Origin: Weissella viridescens
GTDB lineage: Bacteria; Bacillota; Bacilli; Lactobacillales; Lactobacillaceae
Length of the DNA: 57,139 nucleotides
Assembly: GCF_003862435.1 (NCBI RefSeq)
Contig: NZ_RHGY01000002.1
Coordinates: forward strand, 103,723-160,861
Reading direction: 5' to 3'
Shown here one piece after another: positions 8,731 to 17,601 of the stretch. The first letter of the stretch is position 1, and each line of letters starts with the position of its first letter. A program made the position numbers and the translations under genes. The notes below the pieces were generated by a model. The model saw nothing but the letters and a program-made list of their open reading frames with translations, had not been told where the DNA came from and did not search any database.

Positions 8731-8757
8731 AAAAAAGTCGGTTTTCGCCGACTTTTT
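8731..8757 (-). terminator. Terminator of pepC (bidirectional sequence)
   Basis: Stem AAAAAGTCGG / CCGACTTTTT (8732-8741 with 8748-8757), loop TTTTCG. It lies 18 nt beyond the pepC stop codon and separates pepC from the acetyltransferase gene. Confidence 0.85.
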
Positions 8758-8774
8758 GATTTTCATTAAACAGC

Positions 8775-10103
8775 TTAAGCCAAGGCACCCATTGGATCCC
8801 AAGGTGCTAGCTTGATAGGTTCAGTTTCAAGGGCAGCCTTTTGATCATCAGTTAGCAAATCCTTGCGCACAACGATTTGGTAAGTGAATTCATCCATCCA
8901 AGCATCACTCATCACGAAGAAACCATTGGTTCCAACTTTATCACCCCAGCTGTTTTCGACCTTCCACTTTGTAGGCTGGTCATTAACAAGATCAACACCA
9001 GTCAAAACCATGGCGTGGGTCATCATACTTTCGCCATAGTCCAGACGTTGGGCCTTAGTTGTATCAAAATCAACATCAAATAGCTCATTCACATCATACG
9101 CATCAAGCGCCATGATCCCTTTATCGCGAATTGATGATTGACCAACATCGCTACCAAACCAAACAGATTCGCCAGCTTGAAGTTGCTTGAGGGCTAACGC
9201 CTTCAAATCATCCATTTCAAGGTTCAAATATTGAACAGGCTTACCATTAACGACATTTCCCAACATATCAACACTATAGGTGTGCATGAATGGCTTATCG
9301 TCTGTAGGGGCATTGATGACACTAATGTAATCGTTGAAATCGATATCGATATACTTCTTAAAGAATGATTGAGGTGTTAACTCACGATCTTGTAAGAAGT
9401 TATTATTCTCGTCACGATATTCAAAATCAAATGTTTCGGGTGGAATACCTAATGCCATAGCAAGCACATTGTATACTTCTTGAAGTAAATCTTGACGCTT
9501 AGCTTCAATTTCATTAGCTGAGGCATGCTCGGCAACGAGCGTACGTAGGATGAGGGCATGCTTACGCAATAACTTATTTAAATATTCGTTCAATTGGGTT
9601 GAATCTGAGCTACTAGCAGTTTCAGGCATCGCAGATTTTGGAACGATACCATACTTATCAAAGATTGAAACCATCATGTCCCATTGACCACCATCTTGTT
9701 GTGGGGTTTGAAGAAGGAATGAAACTTCACGACTCGTACGATCCAAATCTGCAGTGGCCAAAATGTTCTCATAGAAGTAATTGGCCTTTTCATACTTATC
9801 CCAGAAGAAAGTATAATTTTGTGAAAGTTCAAAATTTGCCAAGTTGAAATCACTTGAAAGCTTATGACGCATTGTATTTAACGCCGCAAACATCCAACAA
9901 CGACCTGACTTCTTTTGATTAGCGACCTTACCAGTATTAAGATCAATCGAAAAGGTTGGTGTATTTTCAACAAAAGTACTTTGGTTTTGGGCCGAATTGT
10001 TAATACCATTCTTCCAAACACTGCGTTGACCAACGCGTTGGGCCGGGTTAGCTAAGAATGCTTCCCGAAACTTATTTGTTTCTGATTGTGTAATTTCTGA
10101 CAT
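8775..10103 (-). CDS. pepC: Aminopeptidase C (bleomycin hydrolase family)
   Basis: A 442-aa cytoplasmic cysteine aminopeptidase of peptidase family C1B, which trims N-terminal residues from imported peptides. The catalytic Cys lies in KKSGRCWMFAALN (about residue 69), with the His in MMTHAMVLTGVDL and the Asn in WKVENSWGDKVG. Length and C-terminal end (PWDPMGALA) match lactic acid bacterial PepC, in which the C-terminus reaches into the active site and enforces aminopeptidase activity. Start 10103 is set by AGAGGAGG; a frame extension of ten residues lacks a site. The upstream region carries an AAAATGAGAAA motif and a TTAAACGTTTAA palindrome. Confidence 0.97.
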   Translation of the reverse strand: MSEITQSETNKFREAFLANPAQRVGQRSVWKNGINNSAQNQSTFVENTPTFSIDLNTGKVANQKKSGRCWMFAALNTMRHKLSSDFNLANFELSQNYTFFWDKYEKANYFYENILATADLDRTSREVSFLLQTPQQDGGQWDMMVSIFDKYGIVPKSAMPETASSSDSTQLNEYLNKLLRKHALILRTLVAEHASANEIEAKRQDLLQEVYNVLAMALGIPPETFDFEYRDENNNFLQDRELTPQSFFKKYIDIDFNDYISVINAPTDDKPFMHTYSVDMLGNVVNGKPVQYLNLEMDDLKALALKQLQAGESVWFGSDVGQSSIRDKGIMALDAYDVNELFDVDFDTTKAQRLDYGESMMTHAMVLTGVDLVNDQPTKWKVENSWGDKVGTNGFFVMSDAWMDEFTYQIVVRKDLLTDDQKAALETEPIKLAPWDPMGALA

Positions 10104-10125
10104 GTGGTGCCTCCTCTTTCTAATA

Positions 10126-10136
10126 TTTCTCATTTT
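10126..10136 (-). promoter_or_regulatory. Copy of the TTTTCTCATTT-type motif upstream of pepC
   Basis: TTTCTCATTTT (plus-strand reading) lies 23-33 nt upstream of the pepC start. It resembles the 11-bp motif in both HicDH-region promoters (33742-33752, 37658-37668) and upstream of the response-regulator gene (45752-45762). Confidence 0.35.
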
Positions 10137-10174
10137 ACGCCGAAAAGGGGGTGATTACAATTGATGATAATAAG

Positions 10175-10186
10175 TTAAACGTTTAA
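10175..10186. promoter_or_regulatory. TTAAACGTTTAA palindrome between pepC and metQ
   Basis: A perfect 12-bp palindrome with a central CG in the divergent pepC/T-box region. The same 12 bp occurs upstream of purE (18749-18760). With flanks it matches about 11 of 14 positions of the CcpA cre consensus, so a LacI-family regulator is a candidate binder. The overlapping AATGAGAAAA (10185-10194) is another copy of the recurring motif. Confidence 0.4.
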
Positions 10187-10209
10187 TGAGAAAAAAGTAA
10201 ATTTATTGA

Positions 10210-10238
10210 TTGACATACATCTGGGAATTGGTTAATCT
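10210..10238 (+). promoter_or_regulatory. Promoter of the T-box/metQ transcript
   Basis: A perfect TTGACA at 10210-10215 is followed after 17 bp by a poor -10 (TAATCT, 10233-10238). It is well placed for a transcript starting just before the T-box stem I at 10248. Confidence 0.5.
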
Positions 10239-10247
10239 AATGGTGTT

Positions 10248-10551
10248 GACGAAGATAAGATGAAGTAGACATTGAAAGATTCTCAGAGAGCTAATGGGTG
10301 GTGTGAATTAGTAATTGGCAAATGTTGAAAATGGTCTTTGAGTCATTTGTAGCGGTGAGCCACCAATTATGGTGAGTAAGCCGGTGCCGGAAGTGCCCGT
10401 TATCGCACAGCGTATATCCGAACGTTGTTGACTAGTCCAACGGAAGTGGCGTACGTCTGAGCTCAGACCAGTGATGGAATGAGAAAACTAGGTGGTAACA
10501 CGATCCAGATCGTCCTAGGATGCCCAAGCATGGGTGTCTTAGGGCGTTTTT
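10248..10551 (+). ncRNA. T-box leader riboswitch, methionine specifier
   Basis: A tRNA-sensing T-box leader. Stem I begins with GAC/GTC (10248-10250 with 10342-10344) and the K-turn, then AAGA/TCTT. The specifier loop has AGTA (10264-10267) on the 5' side and GAA (10327-10329) on the 3' side, topped by ACATT/AATGT. The codon between GAA and the lower stem is ATG (10331-10333) followed by G, so the predicted specifier is Met. AGAGAG (10285-10290) and GGTGGTGTGAA mark the distal arm. The T-box TAGGTGGTAACACG (10489-10502) holds TGGT, complementary to an ACCA tRNA end, as expected for tRNA-Met with discriminator A. CTAGG/CCTAG (10488-10518) forms the antiterminator, and a 16-bp stem (10511-10546) plus T-tract is the competing terminator. 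Confidence 0.92.
10511..10551 (+). terminator. T-box regulated intrinsic terminator
   Basis: A 16-bp stem containing several G-T pairs (10511-10526 with 10531-10546), AGCA loop, then TTTTT. Its 5' arm shares the CCTAG segment with the antiterminator, which is the expected mutually exclusive arrangement. Confidence 0.88.
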
Positions 10552-10611
10552 ATTTTGGCCAAATAACTGGTTTCGGGTTAGCTGAACACATTTATCGTGA
10601 GGAAAACAACC

Positions 10612-11487
10612 ATGAGTAAACTTTTGAAGCAAATCGCATTAGGTTCAGCCGTATTTGGCGTGACAGCAGTAGTAGGTACGACCGTTTCAAACGCAGATAG
10701 TAAAGACAAAGATTTAAAGACAATCAAAGTGGGAATCAACTCACCTTCAAAGACTGATGATGGGGTGTGGCAACGCGTGAAAGCTAACGGGAAAAAGAAT
10801 GGTATCAACATTAAGTTGGTGACGTTCACTGACTTTAATCAACCTAATCAAGCTTTACAAGATGGACAAATTGATGCAAATGCCTTCCAACACTATGCCT
10901 TTCTAAAAGATTGGAACCAGCATCACCATAGTGATTTAAAGGCGGTGGGACAAACTGTTTCAGGGCCTGGACGTCTCTATTCTGATAAACATAAGAGTGT
11001 TAAAGCAATCCCTGATGGTGGGACAATTGCGATTGCAAATGATCCAACCAATGAGGCGCGGGCATTATTCTTACTACAATCAGCTGGTTTAATTAAATTA
11101 AAGCCAGGCGTTGAAAATCCAACGGCTAAGGATGTCGTATCAAGCCCCAAACATATTAAGATTAGGGAACTCGCAGCTGATCAGACCCTTGCGAGTTTGA
11201 AATCAGTCGATGCCGCAGTGATTTCAGCAACTTTCGTTGAAGCTGCCGGTCGTAATCCAGAATCTGCAATATATGTATGGAATGTGGATAATAAGCATAC
11301 GCATCAATACATTAATATTATTGCCAGTTCAAAGGCAAATCAAAACAAATGGTACACAAAGGCATTAGTGAAGTCATATCAAGCTGATAATGTTGCCAAC
11401 TATATTAATAAAACCAGTCATGGTACGGAGGTCCCCGCTTGGAAGGGTGCCCCACAACCAAAGCTGAAGACGGCTGAACAAAAATAA
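10612..11487 (+). CDS. metQ: MetQ/NlpA-family methionine-binding protein without lipobox cysteine
   Basis: A 291-aa substrate-binding protein of the NlpA family, which delivers methionine to the MetNP ABC transporter. Family motifs include KTIKVGINSPSKTDDGVWQRV, FNQPNQALQDGQIDANAFQHYAFL, DGGTIAIANDPTNEARALFLLQSAGLI and the C-terminal WYTKALVKSYQAD. The start at 10612 follows GAGG by 9 nt. The N-terminus has a basic start and a hydrophobic core (about residues 8-27) but no cysteine anywhere, so the lipoprotein anchor normal for this family is missing; it must be held by an uncleaved signal segment or be secreted. The Met T-box directly upstream fits methionine uptake. No metN or metP is nearby, so its transporter partner must be encoded elsewhere. 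Confidence 0.9.
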   Translation: MSKLLKQIALGSAVFGVTAVVGTTVSNADSKDKDLKTIKVGINSPSKTDDGVWQRVKANGKKNGINIKLVTFTDFNQPNQALQDGQIDANAFQHYAFLKDWNQHHHSDLKAVGQTVSGPGRLYSDKHKSVKAIPDGGTIAIANDPTNEARALFLLQSAGLIKLKPGVENPTAKDVVSSPKHIKIRELAADQTLASLKSVDAAVISATFVEAAGRNPESAIYVWNVDNKHTHQYINIIASSKANQNKWYTKALVKSYQADNVANYINKTSHGTEVPAWKGAPQPKLKTAEQK

Positions 11488-11785
11488 TTTAGCATAATAT
11501 GAGAAAAATGCTTTTAATTCTCATTTAACTAGGATATAATCTCAGATACAAACACAACGATAGCGTTTGATGTTCCTTTCCAAATTTTAGTGACGTGAAT
11601 ATACAACCATACAACTTAAAAATACATCTTCATTATCTGCTGTGTTCTGTATAAAAGCCTTTCCGGGGAGACCTGGAAAGGCTTTTTATGTGAATATGGC
11701 ATTTTTTTAATAAAGTACTTGCAATTATGTTTATTATATTAGAAAATACTAATAATTTAATTTTAAGGATGAGGAGAGCAAATGT
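11488..11785 (+). other. Intergenic region with possible opp leader or small RNA
   Basis: After metQ an inverted pair ATGAGAA (11499-11505) / TTCTCAT (11518-11524) could form a weak terminator hairpin and contains the recurring ATGAGAAAA motif. A perfect TATAAT (11535-11540) with a poor -35 follows. About 115 nt later there is a strong terminator. The 7-mer CCTTTCC at 11575-11581 duplicates the 5' arm of that terminator stem, so it could pair with GGAAAGG at 11675-11681 and form an antiterminator. No open frame is evident. Confidence 0.4.
11653..11687 (+). terminator. Intrinsic terminator upstream of the opp operon
   Basis: A 12-bp perfect stem AAAAGCCTTTCC / GGAAAGGCTTTT (11653-11664, 11675-11686) with T-tract, about 100 nt before oppD. 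It either ends a short transcript from the TATAAT at 11535 or serves as an attenuator for oppDFBC. Confidence 0.8.
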
Positions 11786-12787
11786 ATGGTTGGTGATGAT
11801 TTACTGAATGCAAAAAAAGTGACGGTTTCTTTTTTAATCAACGGTGAATGGCAAACAGGTATTTACGATGTCGATTTAGATATTGCCCATGGAGAGGTGC
11901 TCGCATTAGTTGGTGAGTCGGGCTCAGGTAAGAGTACGTTTGCGACATCGGTGATTGGGTTACATAATAAAAAACAAACTCGGGTGACTGGCAGTATCAC
12001 GTTAGATGGTCAAGAACTCGTTGATCTACCGGATGCGGAAGAAAATGACATTCGTGGTGAAAAGATTGGGATGATTTTTCAGGATCCGTTGGCAGCTTTG
12101 AATCCATTAATGAAAATTGGGCAACAAATTCAAGAAACCCTTGATATCCATGATGTGTATCAAAAAGACCAATATCATGATCGTGTCATCCAGTTATTGG
12201 ATGAAGTCGGTATTGTTAATCCAGAACGGACCGCCAAACAGTATCCACATGAGTTATCGGGTGGGATGCGACAACGTGTCATGATTGCCTTAGCCATTGC
12301 CAATGATCCTGATTTAATCATTGCGGATGAGCCGACGACAGCCTTGGATACAACGATTCAAGCGCAGATTTTAGACGTGTTGCTTGAAATTCGTGACCGA
12401 AAAGAAACTGGGATTCTATTAATTACCCATGATTTGGGTGTTGTGGCAGAGGTCGCTGACTCTGTCGCAGTGATGTATGCGGGGCAGATTGTTGAAAAAG
12501 CATCTGTACAAGAACTATTTGAACATCCCTTACATCCATATACACGTTCATTGTTACGTTCGAATCCCGAAGTTGATCGCGAAGACGATGAACTTTATGT
12601 GATTCCGGGTACAGTTCCCGCACTTTCAGAAATGGACCACCATAAAGATTTGTTCTTACAACGCGTTCCTTGGATGCAAAAGGAAGCAGAAGAAGATATT
12701 CCGGATGAACTTGTTGAAGCGCGACCCAATCATTTTGTACGTGGAAACGCATGGCGCACATTTGAATTTCCAGATCAAAAAGGATAA
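11786..12787 (+). CDS. oppD: Oligopeptide ABC transporter ATP-binding protein OppD
   Basis: A 333-aa ATPase of the peptide/nickel importer family. Walker A is GESGSGKST (about residue 45), the Q-loop FQDPLAALNP, the signature LSGGMRQRV, Walker B LIIADEPTTALD and the switch His in ITHDLG. The C-terminal oligopeptide domain starts at PGTVPALSEM. In many OppD/DppD proteins this part has a GCxFxxRC cysteine motif for an iron-sulfur cluster; here the aligned segment reads KDLFLQRVPWM, with Leu and Val at the cysteine positions. GAGGAG at 11771-11776 sets the ATG. It is the first gene of oppDFBC-A, the same order as in Lactococcus lactis. Confidence 0.95.
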   Translation: MVGDDLLNAKKVTVSFLINGEWQTGIYDVDLDIAHGEVLALVGESGSGKSTFATSVIGLHNKKQTRVTGSITLDGQELVDLPDAEENDIRGEKIGMIFQDPLAALNPLMKIGQQIQETLDIHDVYQKDQYHDRVIQLLDEVGIVNPERTAKQYPHELSGGMRQRVMIALAIANDPDLIIADEPTTALDTTIQAQILDVLLEIRDRKETGILLITHDLGVVAEVADSVAVMYAGQIVEKASVQELFEHPLHPYTRSLLRSNPEVDREDDELYVIPGTVPALSEMDHHKDLFLQRVPWMQKEAEEDIPDELVEARPNHFVRGNAWRTFEFPDQKG

Positions 12788-12795
12788 TAAACATT

Positions 12796-13770
12796 ATGGC
12801 AGATGAAATTTTAAAATTAGAAGGTTTAAAGGTACATTATCCCATCCGTTCCGGCTTTTGGAATCGTGTCACTGATAATGTTAAAGCGGTTAATGGAGTT
12901 GATTTAACCATTAAGCAAGGTGAGACGTTGGGGCTAGTTGGTGAATCTGGTTCAGGTAAGTCAACATTGGGCAAAGTGATTGTCGGTTTAGAAGATATGA
13001 CCGAAGGGAACCTGGTCTATGAAAATGAGCATGTGAATACAGCGGCTGAGCGTAAGCGGGTGCAATATAATAAGGACGTCCAAATGATTTTTCAGGACTC
13101 ACTTTCTTCGTTAAACCCACGCAAAACGATTTATGATATTATTGCCGAACCGATTCGCAACTTTAGTCCGATGGATCCGGTTGCTGAAAACGATCGCATT
13201 CGAAAGCTTTTGGATATTGTGGGATTGCCACAACGCACGCTTTTCCAATATCCATTCCAATTCTCTGGAGGTCAACGCCAGCGGATTGGGATTGCACGTG
13301 CCTTGGCCACTGACCCTAAATTAATTATTGCTGATGAGCCAGTTTCGGCGTTGGACTTGTCTGTGCAAGCACAGGTATTGAACTTCATGAAGAAAATCCA
13401 AAAAGAATTAGGCATTTCATACCTGTTCATTTCCCATGACTTGGGTGTTGTTCGGCATATGACTGATAACATTGCAGTCATGCATCATGGTCGCTTAGTT
13501 GAAAAGGGAACACGTGAAGATATTTTCGAAAACCCACAACATATTTATACGCAACGTTTATTAGCGGCAATTCCATCTGTGAACGTGGCAGAACGAGCCG
13601 AAAACCGCGCGCACCGTCGGGAAATCGAAAAGAATTTTGATGACCGCTTTAACGAATTTTATGATGATGAGGGGATGCCATTACCACTCGTTCAATTATC
13701 AGAAACACATTTTGCGGCATTGCCACAGCAAGACCAGAAGGAGACAGACCATGTGGAAAGTAATAATTAG
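12796..13770 (+). CDS. oppF: Oligopeptide ABC transporter ATP-binding protein OppF
   Basis: A 324-aa second ATPase of the Opp importer. It has Walker [12 protein letters not shown]-loop [11 protein letters not shown], signature [15 protein letters not shown], Walker [13 protein letters not shown] and the switch FISHDLGVV. The charged C-terminal extension (about residues 265-324) includes [19 protein letters not shown], similar in kind to other Gram-positive OppF proteins and free of cysteines. The gene starts 8 nt after oppD and its end overlaps oppB by 20 nt, indicating translational coupling. Confidence 0.95.
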   Translation: MADEILKLEGLKVHYPIRSGFWNRVTDNVKAVNGVDLTIKQGETLGLVGESGSGKSTLGKVIVGLEDMTEGNLVYENEHVNTAAERKRVQYNKDVQMIFQDSLSSLNPRKTIYDIIAEPIRNFSPMDPVAENDRIRKLLDIVGLPQRTLFQYPFQFSGGQRQRIGIARALATDPKLIIADEPVSALDLSVQAQVLNFMKKIQKELGISYLFISHDLGVVRHMTDNIAVMHHGRLVEKGTREDIFENPQHIYTQRLLAAIPSVNVAERAENRAHRREIEKNFDDRFNEFYDDEGMPLPLVQLSETHFAALPQQDQKETDHVESNN

Positions 13771-14710
13771 ACGCATTTTAATCATGATTCCACAACTTTT
13801 TATTTTAAGTTTGTTGGTATTTCTATTAGCAAAAATGATGCCCGGTGATCCATTCAGTGGGTTGATTGGACCAAATACTGATCCAAAACAGATTGCGGCC
13901 TTGCGCCAAGCTGCCGGATTGAATGATCCTTGGTGGCAACAATATATTCACTGGATTGGTAATGCCATGCACGGTGACTTAGGCATGTCATATACCATGA
14001 AGCAACCTGTATCAACATTGATTGGTAGTCGTATGGTTAACACATTCTGGCTCTCATTATTGGCGATGATTTTGACTTATGCACTTGCTATTCCAATGGC
14101 TATTTCAGCCGCACGCCATGAAGGCTCACTTTGGGATCGCATTCTGTTGATCTATAACTCAGTGACTTTTGGTATTCCAGCTTACGTTGTCTATTTGTTA
14201 TTCATCTTCATCTTCGGATTTACATTGGGTATTTTCCCAACCGGTGGAACCGTGGATCCCAATGTTTCTGGGTTCTTCCCAACCCTAATTAATAAGATTT
14301 ATCATATGATTTTGCCAGCGATTACGATGGCTTTGTTGGGAACAACCGCTATCTTTACTTATCTACGTTCAGGTATTTTGGATGAACAAAATCAAGACTA
14401 CGTTAAAACAGCCCGTGCAAAGGGTGTGAGTGAAGATCGTGTCTTCACCCGTCATATTTTACGAAATGCTTTGCTCCCAATTGCAGCTAATTTTGGGTTT
14501 GTCATTACCGGCTTGCTCGGTGGGGCCATCTTCGCTGAAACGATTTTCGGGTATCCTGGATTAGGTAAGTTATTCATTACTGCTATTACAGGACGTGATT
14601 ACTCAGTGATTACAGCTTTAATTTTGTTGAACGGGTTCTTAGCCCTATTGGGAGCTTTGCTTTCAGATATTATTATGGCGATTGTTGACCCACGAATTCG
14701 GATTGAGTAG
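13751..14710 (+). CDS. oppB: Oligopeptide ABC transporter permease OppB
   Basis: A 319-aa inner-membrane permease with six predicted transmembrane segments. The first helix ([21 protein letters not shown]) is followed by [11 protein letters not shown], a substrate-side loop, and the ABC-permease EAA motif [27 protein letters not shown] that contacts the ATPases. Start 13751 is chosen because of AGAAGGAGA immediately upstream; the open frame extends back over oppF without a binding site. It pairs with OppC to form the channel for di- to oligopeptides delivered by OppA. Confidence 0.95.
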   Translation: MWKVIIRRILIMIPQLFILSLLVFLLAKMMPGDPFSGLIGPNTDPKQIAALRQAAGLNDPWWQQYIHWIGNAMHGDLGMSYTMKQPVSTLIGSRMVNTFWLSLLAMILTYALAIPMAISAARHEGSLWDRILLIYNSVTFGIPAYVVYLLFIFIFGFTLGIFPTGGTVDPNVSGFFPTLINKIYHMILPAITMALLGTTAIFTYLRSGILDEQNQDYVKTARAKGVSEDRVFTRHILRNALLPIAANFGFVITGLLGGAIFAETIFGYPGLGKLFITAITGRDYSVITALILLNGFLALLGALLSDIIMAIVDPRIRIE

Positions 14711-14720
14711 GAGTAAGAAG

Positions 14721-15617
14721 ATGAGTCGAAAATTAAAAATCAAAGAAAATGCTGGAAACGGCGGACTTCTCAAGCGGACGTTAATCCGTGAGTTTAAAAA
14801 GGATGATCTGGCCCGATATTCACTTTATATATTAGTCGCATTACTATTAATTGTTTTCATTGGGGCATTGTTTATCCCTAAGTCACATTACTTAGATGTA
14901 AATATTATCGATCAATATTTAGCCCCTATGACAGATGGACATATTCTGGGTACTGACAATGGTGGTCATGACATTATTACCATGTTGATTGTGAGTTCGC
15001 GTAATTCCCTTACCATCGCATTAGCCGTGACAATCATCACTTTCGTCTTTGGAACCGTCGTTGGAACAGTTACTGGTTACTATGGCGGAAAGGTCGATAT
15101 GATTGTCATGCGTATGACTGACTTTATTATGATTTTGCCAGTGTTAATGATTATTATCGTGTTGGTAACCATTGTTCCAAAGTACAATGCAACGACCTTG
15201 ATTCTATTGATGAGTGCATTCTACTGGATTGGAACGATGCGTCTTGTACGCTCACGTGTTCTGACTGAATCACAACGGGACTACGTTAAGGCTTCAAAAA
15301 CGTCAGGAACGTCAAATTTCAAGATTATGTTCCGTGAGATCTTACCAAACATTGCTTCACTCTTAATTGCGGAAGCAACACTTAGTTTTGCGGGAAACAT
15401 TGGATTAGAAACTGGGTTGAGTTTCTTAGGATTTGGATTACCAGCAGGTACGCCTTCATTAGGAACAATGATTAATGAAGCAACGAATCCTGAAACCATG
15501 ACACAAATGCCATGGACGTGGGTTCCAGCGGCCGTTGTCATCCTCATTGTGGTTTTGACAATTATCTTCATTGGACAGGCCTTACGTCGTGTCGCTGATC
15601 AACGTCAAACAAATTAA
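14721..15617 (+). CDS. oppC: Oligopeptide ABC transporter permease OppC
   Basis: A 298-aa permease. The N-terminal cytoplasmic part contains EFKKDDLARYSLYILV, leading into the first helix. LGTDNGGHDIITMLIVSSRNSL corresponds to the conserved 'LGTDxxGRD' motif, with His replacing the usual Arg. The EAA loop reads YVKASKTSGTSNFKIMFREILPN, and the C-terminal LSFLGFGLPAGTPSLGTMI is typical for OppC. GGAGTAAG precedes ATG 14721, 10 nt after oppB. A 101-nt gap with a separate promoter then leads to oppA. Confidence 0.94.
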   Translation: MSRKLKIKENAGNGGLLKRTLIREFKKDDLARYSLYILVALLLIVFIGALFIPKSHYLDVNIIDQYLAPMTDGHILGTDNGGHDIITMLIVSSRNSLTIALAVTIITFVFGTVVGTVTGYYGGKVDMIVMRMTDFIMILPVLMIIIVLVTIVPKYNATTLILLMSAFYWIGTMRLVRSRVLTESQRDYVKASKTSGTSNFKIMFREILPNIASLLIAEATLSFAGNIGLETGLSFLGFGLPAGTPSLGTMINEATNPETMTQMPWTWVPAAVVILIVVLTIIFIGQALRRVADQRQTN

Positions 15618-15650
15618 TGGCAATTAAATTAAATATTTATTAGAAAACAC

Positions 15651-15678
15651 TTGCTATGTTAAATAAGTAATGTATAAT
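15651..15678 (+). promoter_or_regulatory. Promoter of oppA
   Basis: TTGCTA (15651-15656), 16-bp spacer, TATAAT (15673-15678), about 40 nt before the oppA start. A separate promoter would allow the binding protein to be made in excess over the membrane components, a common need in peptide importers. Confidence 0.65.
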
Positions 15679-15718
15679 AACTTTATTAGTTAATTTTAAT
15701 CAAACAGGAGTAGAGGCT

Positions 15719-17530
15719 ATGAGTAAAGGAAAATGGATTGCAGGTGTGACTGTAGCCGCCGTTGTATTAGGTGGTGGTGGATATTTGTATTATGCCTCAC
15801 AGCATAATGATAATGCCACTGGTGGTAAAGTTGGTAATTTGAACGTTGAATACAAAAATGATAAGTCTGTAAAAAAGGGTGGCAACTTGAATGTCGCTTA
15901 TGAATCAGACGTTCCATTTAAAGCTCAGTTCGAAGCTGGATTGATGGATGACGCCACAATGCAACAAATGGCTGCTCCAGCGACTGGTGGAAGCGTCAAC
16001 GGTGGTGGAGGTATCTTCAACGCAGATAACAACTTCAACATTCAAAAGGGTGGTGCCGCCGACATTTCCTTTGACAAGAGTGCTAAAACAGCCACTGTCA
16101 CTTTACGAGATAACTTGAAGTGGTCTGATGGTAAGCCTGTTACCGCAAAGGATTATGAATTTGCATACGAAATTGTTGCTAACCCCGCTTATGGATCTTC
16201 TCGTTGGACCGATTCATTGGCCAATATCGAAGGCTTGAGTGAATATCATGAAGGTAAAGCTAAGTCGATTTCTGGGATTACTTTCCCAGATGGTGAAGGT
16301 GGGAAAACGATTAAGATTCAGTTCAAGGAAAACAAGCCTGGCTTTAAGCACACTGGAAATGGCTACTTCCTAGAAAGTGTTTCACCATATCACTATTTGA
16401 AGGATGTTGAACCTAAGAGTCTGGCTTCTGATCCCAAGACGACAACTAAGCCATTGGTCATTGGACCATTTAAGCCTGAAAAGATTGTTTCAGGTGAATC
16501 AATTTACTATACCCAAAATAAGTACTATTACGGTAAGAAGCCAAACTTGAAGTCAATTACGTATACAACGGTTGATCCTTCAAAGACAGTTGCTTCGGTT
16601 AAGGCTGGAAAGTACGATGTCGTTAAGGAAGCTTCACCAAGTGTCTATCCACAGATTAAGAAGTTGAGTAATGTGGCAGTTACTGGGCAACAACAATTAT
16701 ATATCTCAATGTTGAACTTTAACTTGGGACATTATGATACAAAGAAGTCTGAAAACGTCCAAGATCGAAAGACGCCATTGCAAGATAAGCGTGTGCGTCA
16801 AGCCATTGGATATGCACGTAATGTTGACGAGGTCGATAAGAAGTTTGGTAATGGACTACAAACACGTGCCAATACTTTGATTCCACCAATCTTTAAGGAT
16901 TACTCAGACACAAAGTTAAAGGGTTACCCTGAAGACATCAAGAAGGCGAATAAGCTTTTGGATGAAGCCGGTTGGAAGTGGGATAAGAAGCACGAATACC
17001 GTGAGAAGGACGGAAAGCGTTTGAACTTGACTTACATGGCTCGCCAATCTAACGGAAATTCCGAAGCCATTGCCAAAAACTACATCCAACAATGGAAGAA
17101 GATTGGGGCTAACGTTACCCTTTATAAGGGTCGCTTAACTGACTTCAACACTTATTTGCAGATTACAACTTCACCTGAATCTGGTGCTTGGGATTTGACT
17201 GATGCAGCTTGGTCACTTTCATCTGATCCTTCACAAAATGATTTGTTCAGTAAGGGTGCACAATACAATACTGGTCACTTTACAAGTCCAGAATTGACAA
17301 AGAAATTGAACAAGATTGATTCTTCATCAATCAAGAATGATAAGCAACGTGCGAAAGCATTTAAGGATTATCAGAAGTACATGAATGATGAAGCATATGT
17401 CATTCCAACATCATTCCAAACGGACTACACACCTGTTAATAAGCGTGTGGCCAACTGGTCAATGGCTTATGGTGACAATAATGCTTGGTCCGATTTGGGA
17501 GTTACTTCAAACTCACCATCAAAGAACTAA
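15719..17530 (+). CDS. oppA: Oligopeptide-binding protein OppA without lipobox cysteine
   Basis: A 603-aa extracytoplasmic binding protein of the SBP family 5 (peptide/nickel binding). Recognisable features are NLNVAYESDVPFKAQFEAGL near the start, the family segment LRDNLKWSDGKPVTAKDYEFAYEIVANP, RVRQAIGYARNVDEV, and YVIPTSFQTDYTPVNKRVANW near the end. The N-terminus MSKGKWIAGVTVAAVVLGGG contains a hydrophobic segment of about 20 residues but no cysteine, and none is visible in the whole protein. OppA is normally a lipoprotein, so here it is probably tethered by an uncleaved N-terminal helix. AGGAG at 15706-15710 sets the start. It closes the oppDFBCA cluster and is followed by a terminator. 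Confidence 0.94.
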   Translation: MSKGKWIAGVTVAAVVLGGGGYLYYASQHNDNATGGKVGNLNVEYKNDKSVKKGGNLNVAYESDVPFKAQFEAGLMDDATMQQMAAPATGGSVNGGGGIFNADNNFNIQKGGAADISFDKSAKTATVTLRDNLKWSDGKPVTAKDYEFAYEIVANPAYGSSRWTDSLANIEGLSEYHEGKAKSISGITFPDGEGGKTIKIQFKENKPGFKHTGNGYFLESVSPYHYLKDVEPKSLASDPKTTTKPLVIGPFKPEKIVSGESIYYTQNKYYYGKKPNLKSITYTTVDPSKTVASVKAGKYDVVKEASPSVYPQIKKLSNVAVTGQQQLYISMLNFNLGHYDTKKSENVQDRKTPLQDKRVRQAIGYARNVDEVDKKFGNGLQTRANTLIPPIFKDYSDTKLKGYPEDIKKANKLLDEAGWKWDKKHEYREKDGKRLNLTYMARQSNGNSEAIAKNYIQQWKKIGANVTLYKGRLTDFNTYLQITTSPESGAWDLTDAAWSLSSDPSQNDLFSKGAQYNTGHFTSPELTKKLNKIDSSSIKNDKQRAKAFKDYQKYMNDEAYVIPTSFQTDYTPVNKRVANWSMAYGDNNAWSDLGVTSNSPSKN

Positions 17531-17542
17531 ACTCATTTGAAG

Positions 17543-17577
17543 AAACAATAATCCAGTTACTGGGTTATTGTTTTTTT
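17543..17577 (+). terminator. Rho-independent terminator after oppA
   Basis: A 14-bp stem with one G-T pair around the loop TTA (17543-17556 with 17560-17573), followed by a T-tract. Confidence 0.85.
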
Positions 17578-17601
17578 CTTACAAAGAAAGGGGGGAATAT
17601 T

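Noticed and set aside
10248-10551. SAM riboswitch as controller of metQ
   Set aside because: The leader fits the T-box architecture point by point, including AGTA/GAA, a specifier codon, T-box sequence and mutually exclusive terminator.
10432-10632. Minus-strand reading frame across the T-box
   Set aside because: Produced by the structured leader; the plus strand has a clear regulatory RNA function.
12423-12794. 123-codon minus-strand frame opposite oppD
   Set aside because: Lies fully inside conserved OppD coding sequence; no family features or binding site.
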